Positions 44,026-52,168 of a DNA stretch of 64,000 nt are shown in pieces. The DNA is from Oscillatoriales cyanobacterium M59_W2019_021 (GTDB lineage Bacteria; Cyanobacteriota; Cyanobacteriia; Cyanobacteriales; Geitlerinemataceae), in NCBI GenBank assembly GCA_015295945.1, contig DVED01000149.1, positions 31,909-95,908 of the forward strand. The letters run 5' to 3'. The notes below the pieces were generated by a model, which was not told the DNA's origin, did not search any database, and was given only the letters and a program-made list of their open reading frames with translations. Position 1 is the stretch's first letter, and each line of letters begins with the position of its first letter. The position numbers and the translations under genes are program-made.

Positions 44026-45498
44026 TCAAAGTTCCAAAAAGCGATAGACGACTACTCCCGTGCGATCGTCGTTGTCTACGGTGGCATAACCCCGTTTCAC
44101 CATGTCCCGCAGCAAATCTTCCACTTCAGTAAACCCAATGCTGGTATCCATCACCGCTTGAGTCACCGAAAGCTGACCGCCTCGAGCTTGTGCGGCTTTG
44201 AGCAATTTCACCATTTGTTGTTCCCGCGTCGGTGGGGATAGGGTTTGCGTCACGGCAGCTTGAGGGGCAAGGGGCACGCCCGATTCCGACATTCCCAGTT
44301 TCGCACGCGCTTTGGTTTCGTACTCGTCCACCATCCGGGGAATCAAAAACAAATCCACCAACGACCCAATATCCCCGATCACGGGAATCATCCACAAGAC
44401 CCCCGTTAGGATCTTGCCATTATAGAAGCGGTGCATCCCTTTGAGGGGTCGCAAGGACGTGCCGAGGATAAATCCCACCAACCACAGAATATACGTCGTA
44501 TTCAGGCGTTTTCGCGTGTGGTCTTCTTCCTGGAGATGGACGGTACGGTTCCAGTTGTGGAGGGTTTTCCACTCCGAGGCAGGGGGTTTGGGGGGAGGGG
44601 AGGCAATGGGAATCGCGGACTTCGCCTGCAAATCTTGGAGGACAGCCGCCGCCGATTGGTATCGCCGACTGGTTCCGTTGGCGAGTAACTTATTTAAAAC
44701 CCGTTTCAGGGAGGGGCTAACGCGACGATCGAACAAGTAATCTTCCCACACCCAAGCCCCTTCGCTACTATCGAACAAATCGAACGGCGGCATTTGGGTT
44801 AACAGGTGGATGCACGTCACTCCCAAACTGTACAAATCGCTGCCAAATACGGCTTTTCCCAGGGCTTGTTCCGGGGCGACGTACCCGGCAGACCCGATGA
44901 CCGTTCCCGTCTGTCCCAAGGCGGTTCCCGTCGCCAATTTCGATGCCCCAAAATCCACGAGAACCAGTTGACCGTCTGGGCTGCGGCGAATGATATTTTC
45001 CGGTTTGATATCGCGGTGGATGACTTGGCGTTGGTGAACGAAGTCTAACACTGGGAGCAAGTCTTGGAGGAGTTGGCGGATTTGGGCTTCGTCGAACGCT
45101 CCTCCTTCTTCCAATTCTTGTGCCAAGTTCGGACCGTCTACAAATTCTTGAATCAGGTATTGGCGATCGTCTTGCTCGAAATGCGCCAGTAAATCGGGGA
45201 TTTGGGGGTGTTTGCCCAATTCCTCCAAGCGTTGTGCTTCCCGTACGAATAAGGCAACCGCTTTCTGGAGATTCCGCGTGCCTTGTTCTTCCCGACGGAA
45301 TTGCTTGATGACGCACCGGGGTTTGGAGGGTTTGTACTCATCCACGGCGAGGAAGGTGCGCCCGAATCCGCCCGAACCCAAAGGTTTGAGCGCTCGATAG
45401 CGATCGCCCAATAGCAGCACGCTACCGCAACTTTGACAAAATTTCGCTTCGGAGGAATTTCGGGGTTGTTGGCAATCGGGGTTGAGACAAAAACTCAT
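44026..45498 (-). CDS. Ser/Thr protein kinase with N-terminal zinc ribbon, TM2-like segments and C-terminal winged-helix-like domain
   Basis: 490 residues from the ATG at 45498 (the frame extends 23 codons upstream). It opens with a four-Cys zinc ribbon (CLNPDC...CQSC). The kinase domain has the Gly loop (LGSGGFGRTFLAVDE), VIKQF lysine, HRDIKPEN catalytic loop, VDFGASK metal site and GYVAPEQALG. A Pro-rich linker leads to two hydrophobic segments of TM2 type (YILWLVGFILGTSLRPLKG; ILTGVLWMIPVIGDIG). The last ~70 residues (KLLKAAQARGGQLSVTQAVM; EVEDLLRDMVKRGYATVDND) look like a winged helix. It would be membrane-bound with the kinase in the cytoplasm. Substrate unknown. Confidence 0.88.
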   Translation of the reverse strand: MSFCLNPDCQQPRNSSEAKFCQSCGSVLLLGDRYRALKPLGSGGFGRTFLAVDEYKPSKPRCVIKQFRREEQGTRNLQKAVALFVREAQRLEELGKHPQIPDLLAHFEQDDRQYLIQEFVDGPNLAQELEEGGAFDEAQIRQLLQDLLPVLDFVHQRQVIHRDIKPENIIRRSPDGQLVLVDFGASKLATGTALGQTGTVIGSAGYVAPEQALGKAVFGSDLYSLGVTCIHLLTQMPPFDLFDSSEGAWVWEDYLFDRRVSPSLKRVLNKLLANGTSRRYQSAAAVLQDLQAKSAIPIASPPPKPPASEWKTLHNWNRTVHLQEEDHTRKRLNTTYILWLVGFILGTSLRPLKGMHRFYNGKILTGVLWMIPVIGDIGSLVDLFLIPRMVDEYETKARAKLGMSESGVPLAPQAAVTQTLSPPTREQQMVKLLKAAQARGGQLSVTQAVMDTSIGFTEVEDLLRDMVKRGYATVDNDDRTGVVVYRFLEL

Positions 45499-45859
45499 CG
45501 GTTCTGTAAGTAGAGGTCGATCGCGCGAGAACTGACGGGTGAGAGCGGACAAATTCCGCACGGGCAAATTCCAGTCGGGCGAATGCCATATTCGCCACTA
45601 CCTGTATTCTGACAAATTCTCCCGAACCCTGGCAGGCGGCGATCGATCTCCCTTTTTTGTTACAAAACTTTATATCTTGTATTAACTTGTAACTTGATCG
45701 GGCAGACTCGATCCGCATTGCCTTGATAGACTGGATTTCATAGAAAACTGAGCCTTCCCCTTCCGGCAAGTCCGTCGAGGGTGGAGCTTTAGAGACGATC
45801 CTTGGTCGATCGACCGATCGCCAAGGTTTCGGAGTTATAGGATAAGAGCAACACCCACT
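45499..45859. other. Divergent region between the kinase and acsF, with an inverted repeat
   Basis: 361 bp. GTTACAA (45659-45665) and TTGTAAC (45687-45693) form an inverted repeat with a 21-bp gap, a possible operator serving one of the divergent genes; the surrounding 40 bp are AT-rich. No protein gene supported. Confidence 0.4.
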
Positions 45860-46936
45860 ATGGTAGATTCCCTCAAAAAGCCCTCCTTTGAAGAAATGCG
45901 ACCAGGGATTAAAGTCCCCGCCCAAGAGACCATCCTGACTCCTCGGTTCTACACCACCGATTTCGAGGAGATGGAAAAGATGGACATCTCCCCCAACGAA
46001 GACGAACTGCAAGCGATTCTCGAAGAATTCCGCGCCGACTACAATCGCCATCACTTTGTCCGGGACGAAGAGTTTCAGCAATCGTGGGATGGTATTGAAG
46101 GTGAAAAACGAAAGTTATTTGTCGAATTTTTAGAGCGGTCTTGTACGGCTGAATTTTCCGGCTTCCTGCTCTACAAAGAATTGGGTCGTCGCTTAAAAGA
46201 TAAAAACCCCGTTCTTGCCGAATGCTTCAACTTGATGTCCCGCGACGAAGCGCGTCACGCCGGATTTCTCAACAAAGCGCTGTCGGACTTCAATTTATCC
46301 CTCGACTTGGGATTTTTGACCAAGAGTCGCAGCTACACCTTCTTCAAACCCAAGTTTATTTTCTACGCCACCTACCTGTCGGAAAAAATCGGCTACTGGC
46401 GCTACATCACTATCTATCGCCACCTGGAAGCGCATCCCGAAGATCGGATTTATCCCATTTTCCGCTTTTTTGAAAACTGGTGCCAAGATGAAAACCGCCA
46501 CGGTGATTTCTTCGACGCAATCATGCGCGCGCAACCCCAGTTTTTGAACGATTGGAAAGCCAAACTGTGGTGCCGTTTCTTCCTGTTGTCGGTATTTGCC
46601 ACCATGTATCTCAACGATATCCAACGATCGGGCTTCTATAAGGCGATCGGTTTAGACGCTCGGGAATACGACATTTACGTCATCCAAAAAACCAACGAAA
46701 CCGCAGGACGGGTATTCCCGGTGATGCTGGATGTCGATAATCCAGAATTTTACGAACGTTTGGATGTTTGCGTGGAAAACAACGCCAAATTGACGGAAAT
46801 TGCCAATTCCAAGACGCCGAAAGTGTTGCAATTCTTCCAGAAGTTACCGTTTTACATCTCGAATGGCTGGCAGCTTCTGCGCCTGTATTTGATGAAGCCC
46901 ATAGATGCAGTCGCCACCCACGGCGTGGTACGCTAG
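45860..46936 (+). CDS. acsF: Aerobic Mg-protoporphyrin IX monomethyl ester oxidative cyclase
   Basis: 358 residues, the normal AcsF/ChlA length. Diiron ligands are visible in [34 protein letters not shown] and [20 protein letters not shown], the ExxH pattern of the family. It forms the fifth (isocyclic) ring of chlorophyll with O2. It acts immediately after ChlM. The start at 45860 follows a weak ribosome-binding site. A hairpin with a T-rich tail (46976-46998) lies downstream. The region upstream contains an inverted repeat at 45659-45693. Whether it corresponds to the aerobic or microoxic paralogue cannot be told from sequence alone. Confidence 0.96.
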   Translation: MVDSLKKPSFEEMRPGIKVPAQETILTPRFYTTDFEEMEKMDISPNEDELQAILEEFRADYNRHHFVRDEEFQQSWDGIEGEKRKLFVEFLERSCTAEFSGFLLYKELGRRLKDKNPVLAECFNLMSRDEARHAGFLNKALSDFNLSLDLGFLTKSRSYTFFKPKFIFYATYLSEKIGYWRYITIYRHLEAHPEDRIYPIFRFFENWCQDENRHGDFFDAIMRAQPQFLNDWKAKLWCRFFLLSVFATMYLNDIQRSGFYKAIGLDAREYDIYVIQKTNETAGRVFPVMLDVDNPEFYERLDVCVENNAKLTEIANSKTPKVLQFFQKLPFYISNGWQLLRLYLMKPIDAVATHGVVR

Positions 46937-46975
46937 TATATTAGCTATTCATTTCGCTCCTCATTTAGGACTAAT

Positions 46976-46998
46976 CCCCTTCCAATCTTTGGGAGGGG
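46976..46998 (+). terminator. acsF terminator
   Basis: An 8-bp stem CCCCTTCC/GGGAGGGG (one wobble) with a 7-nt loop AATCTTT, followed by TATTATTT. It lies 40 bp after the acsF stop codon. Confidence 0.6.
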
Positions 46999-47049
46999 TA
47001 TTATTTGGGAAGGCGACTATAATATTAGGATCGACTCTGGAGAGTGGCT

Positions 47050-47691
47050 ATGCCTGCTACAGTTCCCATTGTTAAACCCATCAGCCAAATTCATCTCGCT
47101 CCGGGTAGCGTCATGACGATTCCAGATGTAAGCTGGCAAGAATTCGAGTCTATTTTATCGGAATTGGGAGAACGTCGATCGGCACGCATTTCCTATAGTA
47201 ACCGAACTTTAGAAATTATGGTTCCTTTGCCAGAACACGAGCTTCCCAAAGATTTGATGTCTGATATTGTCAAAATCTTGCTAAAAAGAACGGATCGGCG
47301 ATATCAACCATTTGGATCGACCACTTTCAAAAAAGAAGGAAGTGCGGGGGTCGAACCAGATGCCTGTTTTTATATCCAAAATTATCAACGGGTCATCGGG
47401 TGTCACCGACTCAAACCCGACGATCCCCCCCCGGATTTAGCCATTGAAATTGATGTTACCTCGAAAACAACCTTAGAGGCTTACGAAGCGATCGGCGTTC
47501 CCGAACTGTGGATTTACGATCGCCCAACCCTCAAAATTTATATACTGGAAGACGGAAAATACAGGAAATGTCAGAGAAGTCCTACATTCTCGGAACTCGA
47601 TCTCGTCCAAATGATTCCCAAAATCGTCGATCGCTCCTGGAAAGTCGGCAGCTACCAAGCATTAGAAGAATGGGAAAGATCGTTTTCTTAA
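47050..47691 (+). CDS. Uma2-family (DUF820) endonuclease-fold protein
   Basis: 213 residues from the ATG at 47050. The PD-(D/E)xK core is visible: GVEPDACFYIQN and LAIEIDVTSKTTLEAYEAI, then GVPELWIYDRPTLKIYILED. These proteins are greatly expanded in cyanobacteria; nuclease activity is inferred from the fold and natural roles are unproven. No transposase or toxin-antitoxin partner is adjacent. A run of 7-nt repeats starts at the base after its stop codon. Confidence 0.88.
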   Translation: MPATVPIVKPISQIHLAPGSVMTIPDVSWQEFESILSELGERRSARISYSNRTLEIMVPLPEHELPKDLMSDIVKILLKRTDRRYQPFGSTTFKKEGSAGVEPDACFYIQNYQRVIGCHRLKPDDPPPDLAIEIDVTSKTTLEAYEAIGVPELWIYDRPTLKIYILEDGKYRKCQRSPTFSELDLVQMIPKIVDRSWKVGSYQALEEWERSFS

Positions 47692-47722
47692 GTAATAAGT
47701 AATAAGTGGTAATGGGTAATGA
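47692..47722. repeat. 7-nt tandem repeat (GTAATAA/GTAATGG)
   Basis: GTAATAA x2, a 3-nt break, GTAATGG and GTAATGA, starting at the base after the Uma2 stop codon. It is followed by a CCCCTCGCTCCCCCTGCTC-type module and the CTGAACTTCTCAAA segment before the DUF2358 ATG. Confidence 0.75.
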
Positions 47723-47780
47723 GTTACTGTTTTCTCCCCTCGCTCCCCCTGCTCTCTTCCCATCCTGAACTTCTCAAATC

Positions 47781-48167
47781 ATGACTCTACTCGATCGCCT
47801 CAAACAAGATTACCAAACCTTTCCCCAAAATCAATCCTACGAACTCTATGCCGCCGACGTTTATTTTCAAGATCCCATGACGCAATTTCGCGGGATCGAT
47901 CGCTACCGTCAAATGGTCGGCTTCATCGCTACCTGGTTTAAAAATATCCAACTCGACTTGCACGACATCCGTCAAACGGAAAAGCTCATCACCACCCGAT
48001 GGACGCTAAGCTGGAATACACCCCTTCCCTGGAACCCTCGGATTTCCATCTCCGGGAGGAGCGAACTCCTCCTCGATGCCGACGGCTTAATCTGCTCTCA
48101 CATCGACTATTGGGACTGTTCTCGTTGGGATGTCTTCAAACAGCACTTTTCGGGGAAAACCCGCTAA
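47781..48167 (+). CDS. DUF2358 family protein (NTF2-like fold)
   Basis: 128 residues, soluble. LYAADVYFQDPMTQFRGIDR, YRQMVGFIATWFKNIQLDLH, TTRWTLSWNTPLPWNPRISI and SHIDYWDCSRWDVFKQHF match DUF2358, a SnoaL/NTF2-like family of cyanobacteria and plastids; function unknown. The start codon lies 2 bp after the repeated CTGAACTTCTCAAA segment. The ArsA-like gene begins 44 bp downstream on the same strand and may share a transcript. Confidence 0.85.
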   Translation: MTLLDRLKQDYQTFPQNQSYELYAADVYFQDPMTQFRGIDRYRQMVGFIATWFKNIQLDLHDIRQTEKLITTRWTLSWNTPLPWNPRISISGRSELLLDADGLICSHIDYWDCSRWDVFKQHFSGKTR

Positions 48168-48211
48168 AGTAAATAAATATAAACAATTCTCATTTTGTGA
48201 GTCTGGAGACG

Positions 48212-49399
48212 ATGCGAATCATCTTGATGACGGGTAAAGGCGGCGTTGGGAAAACCTCCGTAGCGGCAGCAACGGGTTTGCGCTGCGCCGAGTTAGGGTA
48301 CAGAACTCTAGTTCTCAGCACCGATCCGGCTCATTCTCTCGCCGATAGCTTTGACTTAGAACTTTCCCACGCACCGCGTTTGGTGAAACCCAACTTGTGG
48401 GGTGCGGAATTAGACGCGCTGGTGGAGTTGGCAGATAACTGGGGTTCCGTGCAGCGCTACATCACCCAAGTCCTGCAAGCGCGGGGTCTCGAAGGCGTCC
48501 AAGCCGAAGAGTTGGCGATTCTCCCCGGTATGGACGAAATTTTCGGATTGGTGCGGATGAAACGCCACTATGACGAAGGCGAATACGACGTGCTGATCGT
48601 CGATTCCGCACCCACGGGAACGGCGCTGCGGTTACTGAGTTTGCCAGAAGTTGGCGGCTGGTATATGAGAAGGTTTTACAAACCGTTACAGGGGATTTCC
48701 GTGGCGCTGCGTCCCTTGGTGGAGCCGCTTTTCAAGCCGATCGCCGGATTCTCCCTGCCGGATAAGGAAGTGATGGACGCGCCTTACGAGTTTTACCAGC
48801 AAATTGAAGCGCTGGAAAAAGTGCTGACCGATAACACCATTACTTCGGTGAGATTGGTGACCAATCCCGAGAAAATGGTGATTAAAGAATCCTTACGCGC
48901 TCACGCTTATTTAAGCTTGTATAACGTGGCAACAGATCTCGTGGTTGCCAACCGGATTATTCCCGATACCGTTACCGATCCGTTCTTCCAACGCTGGAAG
49001 GAAAACCAACAGCAATACAAACAGGAAATTCACGATAATTTCAGCCCGCTTCCCGTCAAGGAAGTACCGCTGTATTCCGAAGAAATGTGCGGTTTGGCAG
49101 CGTTGGAGCGGTTGAAAGAAACGCTGTACGGTGACGAAGATCCCAGTCAGGTTTACTACAAAGAAACGACGGTGCGGGTGGTGCAGGATGCGAATACTTA
49201 TCGTTTGGAACTATACTTGCCGGGAACGCCTAAAGATCAGGTGAAACTGAGCAAAACGGGGGATGAATTAAATATCACGATCGGCAATCACCGTCGGAAT
49301 TTAGTGTTACCCCAAGCGCTGGCGGCGCTGCAACCTGCGGGTGCAAAGATGGAAAACGATTATTTAACCATTCGTTTTGCGGAAATGGCGCGGGTGTAA
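48212..49399 (+). CDS. ArsA/Get3-like ATPase with C-terminal HSP20-like domain
   Basis: 395 residues from the ATG at 48212, preceded by GGAG at 5-nt spacing; a GTG at 48197 is less likely. The deviant Walker A is [20 protein letters not shown], followed by [17 protein letters not shown] (switch I) and [19 protein letters not shown] (switch II). The last ~70 residues ([40 protein letters not shown]) form the alpha-crystallin-like domain known from cyanobacterial ArsA/Get3-like proteins. Arsenite pumping is unlikely, because no ArsB or repressor gene is present. A role in chaperoning tail-anchored or membrane proteins is inferred. Confidence 0.9.
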   Translation: MRIILMTGKGGVGKTSVAAATGLRCAELGYRTLVLSTDPAHSLADSFDLELSHAPRLVKPNLWGAELDALVELADNWGSVQRYITQVLQARGLEGVQAEELAILPGMDEIFGLVRMKRHYDEGEYDVLIVDSAPTGTALRLLSLPEVGGWYMRRFYKPLQGISVALRPLVEPLFKPIAGFSLPDKEVMDAPYEFYQQIEALEKVLTDNTITSVRLVTNPEKMVIKESLRAHAYLSLYNVATDLVVANRIIPDTVTDPFFQRWKENQQQYKQEIHDNFSPLPVKEVPLYSEEMCGLAALERLKETLYGDEDPSQVYYKETTVRVVQDANTYRLELYLPGTPKDQVKLSKTGDELNITIGNHRRNLVLPQALAALQPAGAKMENDYLTIRFAEMARV

Positions 49400-49488
49400 G
49401 GTTGAGGTCGATCGGGCGCAAGATTTGCGCCCTGACTGTGTCGATCGAGTTAGAAAAACACAAAGAGCGCCGAGTTTTGGTGCGTTAA

Positions 49489-50091
49489 TTATCCGAATTT
49501 AATCATCCAAATAAAAAAGCTCATAATTGGCTCGATGGGGGGAAGAGGATAATCGGTCAGGTCGATGGTTACCGTTTGTCCTTCGAGTTTGAGAAAGCGC
49601 CATTGCGTTCCACTACTCACAGTTCCGTAAAGGGTAGCAACCCGATATTCTTTGGCTTGGTTGAATTGTTGTGCGGCAACCATTTCGGCGATACATTGTC
49701 CGAGACCGGATTTAAGGTCGGATTTCTTGGCTTCAACAATCACAATTGCTGGAGCTTCTACAGTCAATTGTTCTGGAGAACGACTGATTAAGAAATCGCA
49801 AACTCCATTGAGTCCGCGACTGGCATCGACGTTAAATTCTTCTCCGGAAAATACGCTAATTTGTCGATCGAGTATTCGCCGAACTTCTAATAGGAGGGGA
49901 TTAATAATCGCTTCCGATCGCGCTTTTTCTGTATCGACGGCGATCGCCCACGGTAAATCTTCTAAAATTCCTTGAACTCTGGAACTGGGAACGATCGGTT
50001 CTAGATTTTCCGGGAAAAAGCGCACGCCTTCGATCATGGTTAAGTGAAACTCTTGTTTGACTTTCTCGATGGTAAATTGACTGTAAGGCAT
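49489..50091 (-). CDS. PD-(D/E)xK nuclease-fold protein of unknown function
   Basis: 200 residues. LNGVCDFLISRSPEQLTVEA then AIVIVEAKKSDLKSGLGQCI give the D...ExK arrangement of the nuclease fold, with IAEMVAAQQFNQAKEYRVAT behind. It is a cyanobacterial-type hypothetical related to restriction-like endonuclease domains; activity is inferred. No methyltransferase or specificity subunit is adjacent, so a complete restriction system is not present. Confidence 0.72.
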   Translation of the reverse strand: MPYSQFTIEKVKQEFHLTMIEGVRFFPENLEPIVPSSRVQGILEDLPWAIAVDTEKARSEAIINPLLLEVRRILDRQISVFSGEEFNVDASRGLNGVCDFLISRSPEQLTVEAPAIVIVEAKKSDLKSGLGQCIAEMVAAQQFNQAKEYRVATLYGTVSSGTQWRFLKLEGQTVTIDLTDYPLPPIEPIMSFFIWMIKFG

Positions 50092-50268
50092 CAGTTAAAA
50101 CCCTGAAAAATGGAGGAAAATACCTCGATTGTGCCACGTTCTCGGAAGCTAATGGGGGGAAATCCTCGGGTTCGATCGCGGTTGTATGTTGCATTTTTGA
50201 TGCGACGTCACACGACTAGGAACCGAAACCTGTAAGCTAGAAAACGCACTGAGTATCGGGGAAGCCAC

Positions 50269-51180
50269 ATGACGACTGTCACCATTCGCGTTCCGGGAAC
50301 GACGGCAAACATCGGACCGGGTTTTGACTGTTTGGGAGCGGCGCTGACGCTATACAATCAGTTTCGGTTTTCGCCGTTGGAAACGGGGGAAGAGACGCTG
50401 AAAATCTCCGTCACCGGCAGCGAAGCCGATCGGGTTGTTACCGACGACAGCAATCTCAGCTATCAAGCCTTTGTCAAACTTTACGATTGGTTGGGACAAA
50501 CCCCGCCACCTGTAGCGATCGACATCGAGTTAGGGGTTCCCTTGGCGCGGGGGTTGGGGAGTTCGGCAACGGCGATCGTCGGTGGATTGATGGGTGCGAA
50601 CCAACTGGCGGGAGAACCCCTGTCTCAGGCGGAAGTGCTGCAATTGGCGATCGACATTGAAGGTCATCCCGATAACGTGGTTCCAGCACTCCTCGGCGGC
50701 GCGCATTTGGCAGCCACCCACGGCGAAGAATGGACAATTAGCGATATTCCCTGGCATCCGGAAGTCGTTCCCGTGGTGGCGATCCCCGATTTCGAGCTAT
50801 CGACGGCGGAGGCGAGAAAAGTGTTACCTACCGAATACAGTCGTGCCGACGCTATTTTCAACGCCGCGCATTTGGGACTGTTACTGCGGGGGTTGGAAAC
50901 GGGGAAGGGAGACTGGATCGCGGCGGGAATCGCCGATCGCATTCACCAACCCTACCGCCAAACTTTGATTTCCGGTTACGATGCCGTGCGATCGGCAGCC
51001 TTAGCCGCAGGTGCTTACGGCATGGCGATTAGCGGTGCGGGTCCGACTCTATTGGCACTGGCTTCCCCCGAGGCAGCATCCGGTGTTGCCGAGGCGATGG
51101 CATCCGCTTGGCAACAAGCGGGCATTATTGCCAAAGGGCGATCGCTGCAAATCGATCCCACTGGCGCAACGATCGCCTAA
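50269..51180 (+). CDS. thrB: Homoserine kinase
   Basis: 303 residues, GHMP-kinase fold. The N-terminus is VTIRVPGTTANIGPGFDCLG, the ATP loop is GVPLARGLGSSATAIVGGLM, and the C-terminal motif AAGAYGMAISGAGPTLLAL is present. It phosphorylates homoserine on the way to threonine. GGGGAAG lies 5 nt before the ATG. It has an ordinary length. The segment directly after its stop codon contains a decayed duplicate of its last ~40 codons (51225-51308). Confidence 0.96.
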   Translation: MTTVTIRVPGTTANIGPGFDCLGAALTLYNQFRFSPLETGEETLKISVTGSEADRVVTDDSNLSYQAFVKLYDWLGQTPPPVAIDIELGVPLARGLGSSATAIVGGLMGANQLAGEPLSQAEVLQLAIDIEGHPDNVVPALLGGAHLAATHGEEWTISDIPWHPEVVPVVAIPDFELSTAEARKVLPTEYSRADAIFNAAHLGLLLRGLETGKGDWIAAGIADRIHQPYRQTLISGYDAVRSAALAAGAYGMAISGAGPTLLALASPEAASGVAEAMASAWQQAGIIAKGRSLQIDPTGATIA

Positions 51181-51224
51181 CTCCCACGGTGCGTTTCGTC
51201 CCTCAACGCACCCTACCCATCACG

Positions 51225-51308
51225 GCATCCGGTGGGGTGGAGGCGATGACATCTGCTTGGCAACAAGCGAGCCTTATTGCCAAGGAGAGCTCACTCCCAC
51301 GGTGCGTT
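51225..51308 (+). pseudogene. Decayed duplicate of the thrB 3' end
   Basis: 51225-51285 matches thrB 51076-51136 at an offset of 149 bp with about four of five bases identical; in the thrB frame it still reads VEAMTSAWQQASLIAK (thrB: AEAMASAWQQAGIIAK). The sequence CTCCCACGGTGCGTT, which follows the thrB stop at 51181, recurs at 51294, so the copy includes the 3' flank but has lost about 36 bp, including the stop-codon region. It is an old tandem duplication. Confidence 0.85.
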
Positions 51309-51330
51309 GAGGCACTACCCAATAAACACT

Positions 51331-51407
51331 GTACGGGCGAAGCGAAGCATTGGGACGATAAGTTATTGGTTAGTCTGAAAATTTATGACCCAATGCTTCG
51401 CCCCTAC
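51331..51407. repeat. Palindromic MITE-like repeat (GCGAAGCATTGGG arms)
   Basis: The left arm (51331-51354, with a 5-nt partial duplication GCGAA) and the right arm CCCAATGCTTCGCCCCTAC (51389-51407) are complementary. The right end adjoins the 7-nt repeats at 51407-51434. It belongs to the same general class as the elements at 1498, 42991 and 43124. Confidence 0.8.
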
Positions 51408-51434
51408 CAATTACCAATTACCAATTACCCATTA
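51407..51434. repeat. 7-nt tandem repeat (CCAATTA x3, CCCATTA)
   Basis: Three perfect CCAATTA heptamers and one CCCATTA; the last bases overlap the stop codon of the minus-strand gene at 51432. Confidence 0.82.
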
Positions 51435-51926
51435 CTGATGAATCTCCAAATTTAAAACATATCGACCCAAACGAACTTTCCCCGTCCACAGTTCGTATTC
51501 CAAGCGCAGGTGTCGTAAGAACGGGCGACTGACTAGGGTCAAACTCCGGGTATAATTTCGCAGGCGAATTTGTTGGAGCGGTTCGTGGGGGTCGTCGCTG
51601 CGCAACCAGTAGCGACTGATGCCGTACATTCCCCGTTCCAGGAGATGGCGGTAACTGAGGGCGCCGCGTTCCTGCATGGTGATGATCGTTCTGTAGGGGG
51701 AAATTTCCAGCCACAGCAGTCGGGATGAGTTTTCTGTCTGCACCGTTCCCGAGTCGTTGTGGGTGAAATGGGGTTGCCATCCTCGCACCGAGGGTTCGTT
51801 CAACAAGACATCAAACCGTTCCCGATCTTTTTGATAAAGCGTGGCTGCGGTTTCCACCACCGACCAAATGGGTAAATCCGTAGAAACGAGGGACAAACAG
51901 ACCGGCTTGCGTTGATGCGTCAGCAT
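51432..51926 (-). CDS. Conserved-looking hypothetical protein
   Basis: 164 residues, soluble, no signal peptide. VCLSLVSTDLPIWSVVETAA, RLLWLEISPYRTIITMQERG, LLERGMYGISRYWLRSDD and SLTLVSRPFLRHLRLEYELW are coherent, beta-rich sequence, but I cannot name a family. It is located between thrB and aroA on the opposite strand. Coding potential is judged from amino-acid composition and codon use. Confidence 0.65.
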   Translation of the reverse strand: MLTHQRKPVCLSLVSTDLPIWSVVETAATLYQKDRERFDVLLNEPSVRGWQPHFTHNDSGTVQTENSSRLLWLEISPYRTIITMQERGALSYRHLLERGMYGISRYWLRSDDPHEPLQQIRLRNYTRSLTLVSRPFLRHLRLEYELWTGKVRLGRYVLNLEIHQ

Positions 51927-52168
51927 AAAAATCTAAAAAAAGTGAGAGAGGAAACTTATCGATGAGACTCTGGGGTGATCGCGCTAACGATTGGCGCGGG
52001 AGGATAGAGATCGCGGTAGGATGACTAGTGGTCTGTCAGCCAGACCGGATTGGGTTGAGACTCAAAGCCAGGGACTGGTCCGATCGCCCAGAAGTTTCCC
52101 GATCGGTCGCTCCCTCAAAACCCACTTGACAGACGTCGATCTCTACTCCTCTAAAAATTGAAAAGCTA

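Noticed and set aside
45422..46081. 219-codon minus-strand frame over the acsF 5' end
   Set aside because: Overlaps well-supported acsF on the other strand and has no family resemblance.
48212..49399. Arsenic-resistance operon
   Set aside because: The ATPase is ArsA-like, but there is no arsB, arsR or arsC nearby, and the C-terminal HSP20-like domain points to a Get3-type role.
49489..50091. Restriction-modification system
   Set aside because: A nuclease-fold protein alone; no methyltransferase or specificity subunit next to it.
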